A DNA stretch of 64,000 nt from Pseudomonadota bacterium. Its GTDB lineage: Bacteria; Chloroflexota; UBA5177; JAJPKF01. Below the pieces are notes generated by a model, which worked only from the letters and a program-made list of their open reading frames with translations, did not search any database and was not told the origin of the DNA. Made by a program: the position numbers and the translations under genes. Shown here piece after piece: positions 51,581-60,581 of the stretch (its first letter is position 1; every line of letters begins with the position of its first letter). The stretch covers positions 54,386 through 118,385 of the forward strand of contig JAJPKF010000015.1 in the NCBI GenBank assembly GCA_021323865.1. The letters are read 5' to 3'.

Positions 51581-51589
51581 TGCTAGACT
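51581..51589 (+). promoter_or_regulatory. Extended -10 promoter of the nusA-infB operon
   Basis: TGCTAGACT carries an extended -10 (TGn plus TAGACT); the -35 is poor. RNA would start near 51596 and include the hairpin at 51619-51644 before nusA. The rest of the 303-base gap 51413-51715 shows no gene. Confidence 0.55.
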
Positions 51590-51618
51590 CTAGAGGCGAA
51601 ACGAATAGGCTTTTCGAC

Positions 51619-51644
51619 AAGAAGTGGGATTTTGCCCACTTCTT
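51619..51644 (+). terminator. Terminator-like hairpin in the nusA leader (attenuator candidate)
   Basis: AAGAAGTGGG (51619-51628) pairs perfectly with CCCACTTCTT (51635-51644) around a six-base loop and is followed by TTGTTATG. It lies in the leader, 71 bases before the nusA GTG, downstream of the promoter at 51581. Confidence 0.65.
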
Positions 51645-51715
51645 TTGTTATGTGCCGGGATGCCGAATTCTCGCCCTCAATCGTCGAGCGTGGAGACCAA
51701 GCGGAGCCCCGATTC

Positions 51716-52822
51716 GTGAGCAACGAGCTGACCGCCGCCGTCTTTGCCCTGACGAGTGAGAAGGATCTGCCGCGAGAGATCGTGGTCGGCGCCGTCGAAG
51801 AGGCGCTCGCCGCCACCTACCGCAAGCAGTACGGCACCATTCCGGAGGTCCGGGTGGCCATGGACCTCGACACCGGCCAGTTCCATGTGATGGGAAAGAA
51901 GAAGGTGGTCATCGACGTCCGTGACGACCGGACCCAGATTTCTTTGAAGGACGCGCAAGACCTACCCGATCCGGGCGGGCTTGGAGACGAGGTTGAGGTA
52001 GACATTACCCCCAGCGATTTCAGCCGCATCGGCGCTCAATCCGCCAAGCAGGCCATCCTGCAGCGGATTCACGAGGCCGAGCGCGACCTGCTCTACAACG
52101 AGTACGCCGACAAGGAAGGCGAGCTGCTGACGGGTGTGATCCGGCGTGTCGAGGCACGCGGGGTCATCCTCGATCTGGGCCGGGCAGAGGGGGTGCTGCC
52201 GCCGGCAGAGCAGGTGGCTCGGGAGCGATATCGGATCGGTCAGCGGCTGAAGGTCTACACCGTGGAGGTGCATCGAGGCGTCAGGATGCCCCAGATCATC
52301 CTGAGCCGGAGCCACAAGAACCTGGTCAAGCGGCTCTTCGAGGTCGAGGTCCCGGAGATTTATTCGGGCGTCGTGGAGATCAAGGCCATCGCCCGCGAGG
52401 CGGGCAGCCGCTCCAAGATCGCGGTGGCGGCCCGGCAGGAGGGGGTCGATCCGGTCGGCGCCTGCGTGGGCCTGCGGGGATCTCGCATCCAAACGGTCGT
52501 CAACGAGCTGAGCAACGAAAAGATCGACGTGATTCAGTACGACGAGGACCCGGCTCGATTCGTGGGCAATGCCCTCAGCCCCGCCGAGGTCACGTCGGTC
52601 AGTATCGACGGCCCCAACAAGCGCGCGGAGATCGTGGTTCCCGACGGCATGCTTTCTCTGGCGATCGGCAAGGAAGGGCAGAATGCCCGCCTGGCCGCCA
52701 AGCTCACGGGCTGGCGCGTGGACATCAAGGGCGCAGGCGCCGTCGGTCGCGAAGATTCGGCGGCCGTGAGTGGGCAGGAAGACCCGGTCCCGGCGACCGT
52801 GGGCACCGAGGTGACCCCGTGA
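51716..52822 (+). CDS. nusA: Transcription termination/antitermination factor NusA
   Basis: RNA-polymerase-associated factor for pausing, termination and antitermination. The 368-residue protein lacks the long C-terminal repeats of E. coli NusA, like many other bacterial forms. The N-terminal polymerase-binding domain covers about 1-125. The S1 domain is near 135-200 ([28 protein letters not shown]). KH1 has [32 protein letters not shown] near 225, and KH2 has [26 protein letters not shown] near 312. The start GTG 51716 has GGAG nine bases upstream. The usual upstream rimP is missing. It is coupled to ylxR by a GTGA overlap. Confidence 0.94.
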   Translation: MSNELTAAVFALTSEKDLPREIVVGAVEEALAATYRKQYGTIPEVRVAMDLDTGQFHVMGKKKVVIDVRDDRTQISLKDAQDLPDPGGLGDEVEVDITPSDFSRIGAQSAKQAILQRIHEAERDLLYNEYADKEGELLTGVIRRVEARGVILDLGRAEGVLPPAEQVARERYRIGQRLKVYTVEVHRGVRMPQIILSRSHKNLVKRLFEVEVPEIYSGVVEIKAIAREAGSRSKIAVAARQEGVDPVGACVGLRGSRIQTVVNELSNEKIDVIQYDEDPARFVGNALSPAEVTSVSIDGPNKRAEIVVPDGMLSLAIGKEGQNARLAAKLTGWRVDIKGAGAVGREDSAAVSGQEDPVPATVGTEVTP

Positions 52823-53208
52823 AGCGAGCCCAACCGGTCAAGCCCGTACCGATGCGGACCTGCGTGGCGTGTCGCGACCTCAAGCCCAAGCGAGAGCTGG
52901 TGAGGATCGTGCGCGTCGCTCCGGGTGAGGTCGAGGTCGATCGAACCGGCAAGAAGAATGGCCGGGGCGCCTACCTGTGCCCGGCACAGGAGTGCTGGCA
53001 CCTGGCGCAGCGAAAGCGATCGCTGAATCACGCGCTGGAGACGGCGGTGACCCCCGAGCATTGGGAGCAGCTCTGGGCGTACGCTCAGGGGCTACCCGAG
53101 ACGAAGATATTGAAGCGAGCCGAGCGGGAGGCCTTGGAAGCGCGAGGGACCGTCGGGCCCGGGGCCGCCTCCCCGAGCGGGTCCCACGCGGAAGGAGGAG
53201 CAGCATGA
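52819..53208 (+). CDS. ylxR: YlxR-family RNA-binding protein
   Basis: Small RNA-binding protein of the nusA-infB operon; YlxR (RnpM) in Gram-positive bacteria binds RNase P RNA. The 129-residue chain has [21 protein letters not shown] near residue 12, then [28 protein letters not shown] near 46, the complete family core. About 40 extra residues at the C-terminus (Gly/Ala/Ser-rich) go beyond the usual 90. It overlaps nusA by GTGA and infB by ATGA. Confidence 0.92.
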   Translation: MKRAQPVKPVPMRTCVACRDLKPKRELVRIVRVAPGEVEVDRTGKKNGRGAYLCPAQECWHLAQRKRSLNHALETAVTPEHWEQLWAYAQGLPETKILKRAEREALEARGTVGPGAASPSGSHAEGGAA

Positions 53209-55325
53209 GCAAAGCCAAGAGCCGCGACGTCGAACCGGCGGCCAAGGAACCGGAGGACGCCGGTCTGGGGCGCGACGGCGCGGCCGGTGAGGCGCGGCGG
53301 TCGAAGGTGCCCCCGCACCTGACCGAGCTGCCGTCGGAGATGACCGTGGGCGAGCTGGGCGAGAAGCTCGGCGTCTCGCCCATCAACGTCATCAAGGCGC
53401 TGATGAAGAACGGCATCATGGCGACCATGAACCAGGCGCTCGACTTCGACACGGCCGCGGTGGTGGCCACCGATCTGGGTGTCGAGGTCATCGAGGAGGG
53501 CACGTATGTCGAGCCCGAGCCCGAGCCGCTGCCTCTGATCACCTATCCGGAGATCATCGAGGAGGATCTCGAGGCGACCGAGCCGGCGGAGGTCGACGAG
53601 GTCGCGGCGACCGTCGATTTGGTCGAAGAAGAGCTGGCGCCCAAACGCAGGCGCGGACGCCGGGGCCAGGCCGGTGCGCTGGAGGTGGCCGAGGCCGAGG
53701 CGGCCGTGGCCGAGCAGGAGCAGGAAGCGGTCGAGCCGCTCATCGAGGAGGTGGAGGAGGAGGCCGACCCCGAAGAGCTGCTGGAGAAACGGCCCCCGGT
53801 GGTCGCCGTCATGGGTCATGTCGACCATGGCAAGACCATGCTGCTCGACACCATCCGCTCCACCAACGTCATCTCCACGGAGGCCGGTGGCATCACCCAG
53901 CACATGGGCGCTTACCAGGTGGACCGAGAGGGGAACAAGATCACCTTCCTGGACACTCCCGGCCATGCCGCATTTACGGCCATGCGTGCTCGCGGAGCCC
54001 GGGTGACCGACATCGCCATCATCGTGGTGGCCGCCAACGAGGGCGTCATGCCCCAGACGATCGAGGCCATCGACCACGCGCGGGCCGCCGCCGTGCCGAT
54101 CATCGTCGCTCTCAACAAGATGGATCTCCCGGAGGCCAACCCCGACCGGGTCAAGGCCGAGCTGGCCGAGACGGGACTCGCGCTCGTCGAGTGGGGCGGC
54201 GACGTCGAGCTGGTGAATGTTTCCGCCAAGACCGGCGAGGGCATCGACACGCTGCTCGAGACCATCACCCTCACCGCCGACATCGCCAACGACGGGAAGG
54301 GGCTGCGGGCCAATCCCAGCGCTCCCGCCTCGGGCACCGTCATCGAAGCGCGCATGGATCGACAGCGGGGCCCGCTGGCCACGGTCATCGTGCAGCGAGG
54401 GACACTGCGTGTGGGCGGTTTCGTGGTGGCCGGGGGCGTCTTCGGCAAGGTGCGGGCTCTGACCGACGACCGCGGCCAGCAGGTCAAGGAGGCGCTGCCC
54501 TCGGCGCCGGTGACGGTGCTGGGCATGAGCGACGTGCCCCGCGCCGGCGACCGGTTCCGGATCTTTGCCAACGAGCGCGAGGCCCGGGCGACGGCCGAGG
54601 AGCGGGCGATCGTGCGCCGGCAGGGGAGCCTGCAGCGGCCACGGCGAACGGCGGCCGCAGTGACCGACATCTTTGCCCAGATGGAACGGGGTCAGACCAA
54701 GGACCTCAACCTCATCATCAAGGCGGACGTTCAGGGATCCCTCGAGGCAATCGTGGGGGCCCTGAACGAGATCGACCGCAGCCATGAGGAGCTGACCAAC
54801 GGCGCAACCACGACCAGAATCCGGATTCTGCACGCCTCCGTTGGGGCCATCACGGAGTCCGACATTCTTCTGGCCTCGGCGTCCGACGCCATGGTCATCG
54901 GTTTCGGCGTCTCGCCGGACCCGGCGGCCCGACGCACGCTGAAGGCCGACAACATCGACGTCCGGCAATACAACATCATCTACAAGCTGACCGAGGACAT
55001 CGAGGCGTTGATCGCCGGGTCGGTGGAGCCGGTCTACCGGGAGGTGGTCTACGGCCACGCCGAGGTTCGCCAGGTCTTCACCGTGGGACGCACCGCCATC
55101 GGCGGCAGCTATGTGACCGACGGTCGCATCACCCGAAACTCCACCATCCGCCTCATCCGGGGGGGCGAGGTCATCTGGACCGGCGCCATCGCCTCGCTGC
55201 GGCGATTCAAAGACGACGTCCGCGAGGTCCAGTCGGGCTACGAGTTCGGTATCATCCTGGACGGCTTCAACGACGTGCAGGAGCTGGACGTGCTGGAGGC
55301 GTTCGGACAGGAGCGCGCCGTTTAG
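53205..55325 (+). CDS. infB: Translation initiation factor IF-2
   Basis: GTPase that brings fMet-tRNA to the small subunit and promotes subunit joining. The 706-residue protein has an IF2-N domain near 45-95 ([25 protein letters not shown]), then an acidic Glu-rich linker to about 198. The G domain has [16 protein letters not shown] near 205, [17 protein letters not shown] near 248 and [11 protein letters not shown] near 304. Domains II-IV include [17 protein letters not shown] near 500 and [13 protein letters not shown] near 590. Start ATG 53205 follows GAAGGAGGAGC and overlaps the ylxR stop. Confidence 0.97.
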   Translation: MSKAKSRDVEPAAKEPEDAGLGRDGAAGEARRSKVPPHLTELPSEMTVGELGEKLGVSPINVIKALMKNGIMATMNQALDFDTAAVVATDLGVEVIEEGTYVEPEPEPLPLITYPEIIEEDLEATEPAEVDEVAATVDLVEEELAPKRRRGRRGQAGALEVAEAEAAVAEQEQEAVEPLIEEVEEEADPEELLEKRPPVVAVMGHVDHGKTMLLDTIRSTNVISTEAGGITQHMGAYQVDREGNKITFLDTPGHAAFTAMRARGARVTDIAIIVVAANEGVMPQTIEAIDHARAAAVPIIVALNKMDLPEANPDRVKAELAETGLALVEWGGDVELVNVSAKTGEGIDTLLETITLTADIANDGKGLRANPSAPASGTVIEARMDRQRGPLATVIVQRGTLRVGGFVVAGGVFGKVRALTDDRGQQVKEALPSAPVTVLGMSDVPRAGDRFRIFANEREARATAEERAIVRRQGSLQRPRRTAAAVTDIFAQMERGQTKDLNLIIKADVQGSLEAIVGALNEIDRSHEELTNGATTTRIRILHASVGAITESDILLASASDAMVIGFGVSPDPAARRTLKADNIDVRQYNIIYKLTEDIEALIAGSVEPVYREVVYGHAEVRQVFTVGRTAIGGSYVTDGRITRNSTIRLIRGGEVIWTGAIASLRRFKDDVREVQSGYEFGIILDGFNDVQELDVLEAFGQERAV

Positions 55326-55394
55326 GCGCGACGGGAGCCGTCGCCGGGAACCGTCCCGTCGGTTGGCAGCTTGGATGAAGGGAAGGGAATAGCG

Positions 55395-55739
55395 GTGGAC
55401 GCGCGAAGACAGGGCCGTATGGCCGAGGAGATGCGAAGACTCCTCAGCTCGATCATCGCCCGTGACGTCAAGGACCCCCGGCTGGGGTTCCTCACCATCA
55501 CGAGAGTCATTCTGAGCAATGATCTGCAGCACGCGGCCGTCTACGTCAGCGTTCTGGGCGACGAGGAGGAAGAGCGGCAAACGCTCGACATCCTGCAGCG
55601 CGTACGCGGCTATCTGCGTCGAGAGGTGGGACATGCCCTGGGCGTGCGCATCACGCCGGAGCTGACCTTCAAGCTCGATCATTCCATCGAAGAGGGGAGC
55701 CGCGTCTTGAAGATCATGCAGGACCTGCGCGCGCAATGA
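55395..55739 (+). CDS. rbfA: Ribosome-binding factor A
   Basis: Helps mature the 5' region of 16S rRNA in the small subunit. The 114-residue protein has the expected KH-like core: RRQGRMAEEMRRLLSSIIARDVKDPRLGFLTITRVILSNDLQHAAVYVSVLG, then RGYLRREVGHALGVRITPELTFKLDHSIEEGSRVLKIM. GTG 55395 is chosen because GGAAGGG is eight bases upstream; an ATG at 55371 lacks such a site. It overlaps nrnA by ATGA. Confidence 0.93.
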   Translation: MDARRQGRMAEEMRRLLSSIIARDVKDPRLGFLTITRVILSNDLQHAAVYVSVLGDEEEERQTLDILQRVRGYLRREVGHALGVRITPELTFKLDHSIEEGSRVLKIMQDLRAQ

Positions 55740-56746
55740 CGGCCACGACCTGGCCCGACGTGGCCGAGGCCATCGACGATGCCGCCAATCTCATCCGCCG
55801 GTCGGAGCGGATCGCCATCTTCTCCCACGTCAATCCCGACGGCGACTCCATCGGCGTGGGGCTCGGTCTCCAGCGTGGGCTGCAGAGTCTGGGGCACCCG
55901 GCCGACTTCGTGATCTCCGACCCCGTGCCGGAGGTCTTCGAGTATCTTCCCGACGTCGAGCGCATCCGCCATGAGCTGTCCGACGACACCTACGATCTCT
56001 TTGTGATCGCGGACTGCGGCGACATCGACCGGGTGGGGCGCGTCTACCACGAGAACCAGGACCGGTTCCGGAGCACGCCCATCCTCAACATGGACCACCA
56101 CGACAGCAACACCTGCTTTGGGCAGGTCAACGTGGTCGACGTCACCGCCGCCTCCTCGAGCGAGCTGGCGTTCCGTCTCCTGGAGCGGATGGGCGCCGAG
56201 ATCGACGCCGACGCGGCCACCGATCTGCTGACGGGGATCATCAACGACACCGGCTCGTTCCAGCACTCCAACACCGACGCCAAGGTGCTGCGCATCGCCT
56301 CGGAGCTGCGCAGGCACGGGGCCGACCTGGAGCTGGCGGCATTCGAGATGTTTCGCGCCAAGCCCTTGAGCACCGCCAAGCTCTGGGGCCTGATTCTCAG
56401 CACCCTGCGTCTCGACCCGGCCCGCCACATCGTCTGGGCGCATATGACACCCGGGATGACCGGGGAGGCCGGCGCCGCGAGCGACGAGAGCGAAGGCGTC
56501 GTGGACTACATGTCCGGCATTCGCGAGGCCCAGGTGGCGGCATTTCTCAAGGAGAAGGAGCCCGGCAATGTTCGGGTCAGCCTGCGCTCGCACGGATTCG
56601 ACGTCTCCAAGATCTGTGCGACCCTCGGGGGCGGGGGGCATATCCGAGCCGCCGGGGCCACGGTCCACGGGTCCATCGCCGAGGCCGAGCGGGTGATCAC
56701 CGAGGTGTACGACCGGCTGTGCGCGAAGAGCTCAGCGGAGTCCTGA
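55736..56746 (+). CDS. nrnA: DHH/DHHA1 phosphoesterase (NrnA-type oligoribonuclease/pAp phosphatase)
   Basis: Degrades very short RNAs and/or dephosphorylates 3'-phosphoadenosine 5'-phosphate. The 336-residue protein has SHVNPDGDSIGVGLGL near residue 30 (metal site I), VIADCGDIDRVG near 90, LNMDHHDSNTCFG near 118 (DHH), GIINDTGSFQHSNT near 166 and the DHHA1 nucleotide loop ATLGGGGHIRAAGA near 298. It is in the standard position between rbfA and truB, coupled to rbfA by ATGA and overlapping truB by 28 bases. Confidence 0.94.
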   Translation: MTATTWPDVAEAIDDAANLIRRSERIAIFSHVNPDGDSIGVGLGLQRGLQSLGHPADFVISDPVPEVFEYLPDVERIRHELSDDTYDLFVIADCGDIDRVGRVYHENQDRFRSTPILNMDHHDSNTCFGQVNVVDVTAASSSELAFRLLERMGAEIDADAATDLLTGIINDTGSFQHSNTDAKVLRIASELRRHGADLELAAFEMFRAKPLSTAKLWGLILSTLRLDPARHIVWAHMTPGMTGEAGAASDESEGVVDYMSGIREAQVAAFLKEKEPGNVRVSLRSHGFDVSKICATLGGGGHIRAAGATVHGSIAEAERVITEVYDRLCAKSSAES

Positions 56747-57609
56747 ATCTCGACAAACCGGTCGGCATGACGTCCCATGACGCGGTGGCCGCCATGCGGC
56801 GGCTGACGGGTCAACGGGGGGTCGGGCACGCCGGGACGCTGGACCCGCTTGCCTCCGGAGTCGTGGTCATGCTGCTGGGACGAGCGACGGCCCTGTCGGC
56901 CTACGCGATGGCGTCGGAGAAGACCTACGCGGCCGAGGTCTGCTTTGGCGTGGAAACGTCGACCGAGGATGCCGAGGGCGCCATCACCGCCGAGGCGCCC
57001 GTCCCGACACTCTCCACGGACGACATCGCGGAACGGCTGCAGACGCTCACGGGCGACGTGCTCCAACAGCCGCCCCGCTTCTCGGCCATCAAGACGGCGG
57101 GGAAGCGAGCCTACGCGCGGGCTCGCCGGGGCGAGACGGTTGAGCTGCCGCCGCGGCCGGTGCGGATCGTGGAGATCAGCCCCCTCGGCTGGCGCCCACC
57201 GCGCCTCCGTCTTCTCGTGCGAACCGGACCGGGCGTCTACATCCGCGCGCTGGCCCGGGACATCGGCCGGCTGCTCGATTCCGCCGCCTACCTCCACGCC
57301 CTGGTCCGGCTCTCGTCGGGGCAATTCCGCCTGACCGGAGCGACCCGTCTGGAGGGGCTCACCCGCGAGGAGCTTTGCCGCCGGATGCTGCCTCCGGATT
57401 GCGTCGTCGAGTCTCTGCCCGCGATCGTGCTCCCGGCCTCCGACGAGCGTCGGGCTCGACACGGGGGCGCCGTGCATGTCCGCACGAGCGCCGATCAGCT
57501 CGAAGAGCTAACCGTCCGCCTCTATGGAGAGAGCGGACGCTTCATCGGGCTCGGCCGGCTGCAGGGCAACACCTGCCGGCCGGCGCGAGTGCTGGAGCCG
57601 CTCCCGTGA
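56719..57609 (+). CDS. truB: tRNA pseudouridine55 synthase
   Basis: Makes pseudouridine 55 in the T-loop of tRNAs. The 296-residue protein has GVLNLDKPVGMTSHDAV at the start, GHAGTLDPLASGVVVMLLG near 37 (catalytic Asp), KTYAAEVCFGVETSTEDAEG near 68, QQPPRFSAIKTAGKRAYARARRGE near 116 and VYIRALARDIGRLL near 173. GTG 56719 lies inside nrnA; the stop overlaps the ribF GTG. Confidence 0.95.
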   Translation: MREELSGVLNLDKPVGMTSHDAVAAMRRLTGQRGVGHAGTLDPLASGVVVMLLGRATALSAYAMASEKTYAAEVCFGVETSTEDAEGAITAEAPVPTLSTDDIAERLQTLTGDVLQQPPRFSAIKTAGKRAYARARRGETVELPPRPVRIVEISPLGWRPPRLRLLVRTGPGVYIRALARDIGRLLDSAAYLHALVRLSSGQFRLTGATRLEGLTREELCRRMLPPDCVVESLPAIVLPASDERRARHGGAVHVRTSADQLEELTVRLYGESGRFIGLGRLQGNTCRPARVLEPLP

Positions 57610-58562
57610 GGGTGACAACCGTCGATCTGCTGAAGGCGCCTCAGGAGCAGGAGCCTGCGCGGCCCAGCGTCATCACCATCGGCAGCTTTGACGGCGTTCA
57701 CCGCGGACATCGATACCTGATCGGGGAGGTCGCCGACCGCGCCCGGTCCAAGGGTTGCGAAGCGGCCGTGGTCACCTTCGACCCGTTGCCGGCCCAGGTC
57801 ATTCGCCCCGAGTCGGCGCCGCGATCCATCACCGACCTCGACGAGAAGCTGTCGCTTCTGGCCGGCCCGGACGTCGATATGGTCGTGGTGCTGCCCTTTA
57901 CCCACGAGCTGTCTCGGCTTCCGGCGGGCGATTTTCTCGACCGGCTGCTGGCATGTGTGCGCGTGGCCGAAATCTGGTTCGGAGCCGACTTCGCCTTCGG
58001 CCACGGGCGCGAGGGGGACGTGGCGTTCCTGGCCGGTTTGGCGGGCCCTCGGGGCTATGGCCTCCACGTGGTTCCCCGCATCAATCATGACGGCCGGCGC
58101 ATCTCCAGCAGCGAGGCGCGCTCCCTGATTTCCGAGGGGCGGGTACGGGAAGCGGGCGATCTCCTGGGGCACCCGCCCGGTTTACCCGGGATCGTCGAGT
58201 CCGGTGCGGGCAGGGGCCGGGGCCTTGGTTATCCGACCGCCAATCTGCGGATCTCGCCTGCCCACATCATCCCCGCCACCGGGATCTACGCGGGGTTCGC
58301 CCATCTGGGAGAGGAGCGCCTCGAAGCCGCCATCAGCATCGGTCACAGCCCCACGTTCGGCCAGAACCCGCTGACCGTCGAGGCCCATCTCCTGGACTTT
58401 GACCGAGACATCGTGGGTCGCGAGATCAAGCTGGAGCTGGTGGAGCGCCTACGGGGCGAGGAGCGGTTCGCGGGCAGCGAAGCGCTGATCGCGCAGATGG
58501 ATCGGGATGTCGAGCAGGTGCGGCAGATCCTTGGGTCCTGCCGCTCGGCGGCGGCCGTATGA
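57606..58562 (+). CDS. ribF: Bifunctional riboflavin kinase / FAD synthetase
   Basis: Turns riboflavin into FMN and then FAD. The 318-residue protein has an N-terminal nucleotidyltransferase domain with SVITIGSFDGVHRGHRYLIGE near residue 21 and VVTFDPLPAQVIRPE near 56. ISSSEARSLISEGRVREAGDLLG follows near 160, and the kinase domain has GRGRGLGYPTANL near 202 and GIYAGFAHLG near 225. The start GTG 57606 overlaps the truB stop (GTGA); longer upstream reading belongs to truB sequence in another frame. It closes the nusA-ribF operon. Confidence 0.95.
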   Translation: MRVTTVDLLKAPQEQEPARPSVITIGSFDGVHRGHRYLIGEVADRARSKGCEAAVVTFDPLPAQVIRPESAPRSITDLDEKLSLLAGPDVDMVVVLPFTHELSRLPAGDFLDRLLACVRVAEIWFGADFAFGHGREGDVAFLAGLAGPRGYGLHVVPRINHDGRRISSSEARSLISEGRVREAGDLLGHPPGLPGIVESGAGRGRGLGYPTANLRISPAHIIPATGIYAGFAHLGEERLEAAISIGHSPTFGQNPLTVEAHLLDFDRDIVGREIKLELVERLRGEERFAGSEALIAQMDRDVEQVRQILGSCRSAAAV

Positions 58563-58576
58563 CGCTGCTGTCCGGG

Positions 58577-58807
58577 CTAGGCCCGGTGACCGCCGCAGCC
58601 GCAGGACCCACCGCAACAGCCGCCGCCGGAACCGGCCTGGACCGGAATCTCTCGGGAATCGCTGCCCATCAGGGCAACCCGGGAGACGGCGCGGCGGACG
58701 TGGCTGCCGCCACAGGCGGTACAATCCACGGAATCGGCCGCGCTCCAAGCCACGCGACGCTCGAATCGCGTTTCGCAGTCGGAGCAGACATATTCATAAA
58801 CGGGCAT
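58577..58807 (-). CDS. FmdB-type zinc-ribbon protein
   Basis: Small zinc-ribbon regulator-like protein of 76 residues. MPVYEYVCSDCETRFERRV has the first CxxC and DCTACGGSHVRRAVSRVAL the second, matching the FmdB/CxxC_CxxC_SSSS family. The end is a Gly/Cys-rich tail (GGGCCGGSCGCGG). GGAGG sits seven bases before ATG 58805-58807. The gene is antisense to the space between ribF and rnc and converges with ribF. Confidence 0.88.
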   Translation of the reverse strand: MPVYEYVCSDCETRFERRVAWSAADSVDCTACGGSHVRRAVSRVALMGSDSREIPVQAGSGGGCCGGSCGCGGHRA

Positions 58808-58956
58808 TCGTGAACCTCCGGATTCCCGGCGTTCGGCGGTCTCACCACGCGCACACGGGCGCCGATCGCGTCCGCTCCCGAGGGCGCTCCCATGGCTCGG
58901 GACGCTGGGCCGGTTTCCGCTCCAGACTACTCGGCATCCGGAGGGTGTTTGCAAGT

Positions 58957-59727
58957 GTGGGCGGCATCTTTCGGCCGTTTCGGCCCAGTGTGGTGGGCGA
59001 CCCGCCGACACCGTCATGGGTGGCGGCCAGCGAAGAAGAGCAGGCGGCTCGCCTCGAGGCGACCATCGGCATCACCTTCACGGATCGGGACCTCCTTCGC
59101 GACGCCCTGACGCATCGCTCATTTCTCAACGAGACGGCGGAGGACCGGGTGTCCAACGAGCGGCTCGAGTTCTTGGGCGACTCGGTGCTGGGGCTGGTCG
59201 TGACCGATTTCCTCTATCATCGATTCCCGGAGCTGACCGAAGGGGAGCTGACCAACATCCGGTCGGCCCTGGTGCGGACGGAGACGCTGGCCGGCTTCGC
59301 CCGAGAGATCAACCTGGGCGGCACCATCTTCGTGGGCCGGGGTGAGGAGCTGAGTCGTGGGCGCAACCGTCCTTCCGGTCTGGCCTGCGCCTTCGAGGCA
59401 CTGCTGGGGGCCATCTACCTCGACCAGGGAGAGCCCGTCGCGCGTGAGTTTGTGATGCGATTCGCGGCGCCGGCGCTGGAGGAAGTGCTGGCTCTGCGGC
59501 TCCATCGCAACGGCAAGTCGTCGCTGCAGCAGCTCATCCAGGCCAGCCGCCAGCAGACCCCCTCGTATCACGTGGTTCGAGAGGCGGGGCCCGATCACGA
59601 CAAGTCATTCACCGTCGAGGTGCGCGTGGGCGACGACGTGCTGGGTCGAGGCGTCGCCTCCAACAAGCGCTCGGCGGAGCAGCTGGCCGCTCAGGACGCG
59701 CTCGAAGCCCTCAACTACGAGCGGTAG
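58957..59727 (+). CDS. rnc: Ribonuclease III
   Basis: Cuts double-stranded RNA, including rRNA precursors. The catalytic domain has FTDRDLLRDALTHRSFLNE, then the signature NERLEFLGDSVLGLVVTDFLY with its metal-binding Glu/Asp, and CAFEALLGAIYLDQG for the second metal region. A double-stranded-RNA-binding domain ends the chain (SSLQQLIQASRQQTPSYHVV, GRGVASNKRSAEQLAAQDAL). The start is uncertain: GTG 58957 has GGAGG 12 bases upstream, while GTG 58990 and 58993 would give shorter forms. The protein is about 256 residues. Confidence 0.94.
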   Translation: MGGIFRPFRPSVVGDPPTPSWVAASEEEQAARLEATIGITFTDRDLLRDALTHRSFLNETAEDRVSNERLEFLGDSVLGLVVTDFLYHRFPELTEGELTNIRSALVRTETLAGFAREINLGGTIFVGRGEELSRGRNRPSGLACAFEALLGAIYLDQGEPVAREFVMRFAAPALEEVLALRLHRNGKSSLQQLIQASRQQTPSYHVVREAGPDHDKSFTVEVRVGDDVLGRGVASNKRSAEQLAAQDALEALNYER

Positions 59728-59913
59728 CTGGTCACCTGGCCCCCGGCACCGGCCCGGAAGCAGCCGTACAAGCGAGGGCGCCGAGATCCTTGACCCGCGC
59801 CCAGAACGCCTGGCCGGTGAAGCCGGGGAGTAGGCCCCCCCGTACCGATTCGGACGGCCAAATAACTTCGTCCCTCCGTCGCACACCCGCCGCAACGCGG
59901 GCAGGAGCTGACC

Positions 59914-60153
59914 GTGGCAAACTGGGTCAGGTTTTCAGAGCCGCTCATGCGCATCGCCATACTCGCCGACGATCGTGCCGTCCGCTGCGGCCTTCGCCAG
60001 ATTCTGGAGGAGGCCGGGGTGCTGGTGGTCTACGACGGTCCGGTTTCGGGTCAGGGCGCCCGCAAGGCTGCTCGGGCCGGCCCGGGGCTCGTGATCCTGG
60101 ACGTCGAGGCGCCGGTGGCGAACCGGGCGCGGTCTGCCGGCTGCTGGGCATGA
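59914..60153 (+). CDS. Truncated response-regulator receiver domain
   Basis: The 79-residue protein keeps only the first half of a receiver domain: MRIAILADDRAVRCGLRQILEEAGVLVVYDG and LVILDVEAPVANRAR with the phospho-acceptor Asp. The second half (the conserved Thr/Ser and Lys region) is missing. GTG 59914 has GGAG seven bases before it. The stop overlaps the ATG of the next gene (ATGA). Together the two frames look like a NarL/LuxR regulator that has lost the middle segment. Either a decaying gene or a coupled two-chain regulator is possible. The 186 bases before it show no gene I can support. Confidence 0.55.
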   Translation: MANWVRFSEPLMRIAILADDRAVRCGLRQILEEAGVLVVYDGPVSGQGARKAARAGPGLVILDVEAPVANRARSAGCWA

Positions 60154-60389
60154 GCGAGGCCACGAGCGCCTGTCTCGAGCAGCTCGACGAACTGGACGAG
60201 CAGATCCTGGCCTGCCTGGCGGGAGGAGCCGGTTACGGTCGGGCGGCCGGCGAGCTGCACCTCAGCGCTACCACGGTGCGCAGACGGGTGGCACGCATGA
60301 TCCGGCTGGCCGGGGTGGAGACTCGTCCTCAGCTCATGGTCTGGGCGGCCGCGAACGGTGTGGTCACGCTGCCCGAACCAAGCTCGTAG
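60150..60389 (+). CDS. LuxR-type helix-turn-helix protein, separate from its receiver
   Basis: The 79-residue protein consists almost only of a LuxR/GerE-like DNA-binding domain: LDELDEQILACLAGGAGYGRAAGELHLSATTVRRRVARMIRLAGVETRPQLMVWAAANGVV. It starts at ATG 60150 and overlaps the truncated receiver gene by four bases, so it would be made by translational coupling. It may still bind DNA; a target could be the promoter region of the giant gene 190 bases downstream. Confidence 0.6.
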   Translation: MSEATSACLEQLDELDEQILACLAGGAGYGRAAGELHLSATTVRRRVARMIRLAGVETRPQLMVWAAANGVVTLPEPSS

Positions 60390-60427
60390 GGCCACAAAAT
60401 GGACCGCCGAAGGGCTGCCGGCCAAAA

Positions 60428-60480
60428 GTTGGACGTTTTTGGTCATGTTTTGCCCCCTTTTGTGGACGGAAACGTCCAAC
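60428..60480. repeat. Long inverted repeat upstream of the RHS/YD-type gene
   Basis: GTTGGACGTTT (60428-60438) and AAACGTCCAAC (60470-60480) are perfect 11-base inverted arms with 31 bases between. TGGAC-type cores also recur in direct orientation near 60401 and 60463. The site lies about 100 bases before GTG 60582, in an otherwise empty 192-base gap. Confidence 0.55.
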
Positions 60481-60581
60481 AACCGGGACCACTTTCCGGT
60501 TAGGCTGAAAGCGTCGGAGTTGAAGCGCTCAGCATGACGTCGAGGCGGTAGGCTCCAGAATTCTCTTCGTAGGAGCCTTTC

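Noticed and set aside
53085..55736. 883-codon open frame on the minus strand opposite infB and rbfA
   Set aside because: The composition is typical of a reverse-strand shadow (His, Asp and Gly rich), and infB reads perfectly on the other strand.
59715..59960. Small minus-strand frames between rnc and the receiver gene
   Set aside because: They have no family resemblance and overlapping contradictory frames. Treated as chance.
59790..60389. One 199-codon frame covering the whole split-regulator region
   Set aside because: Only its last 79 codons look like protein (the HTH). The earlier part is in the wrong phase for the receiver sequence.
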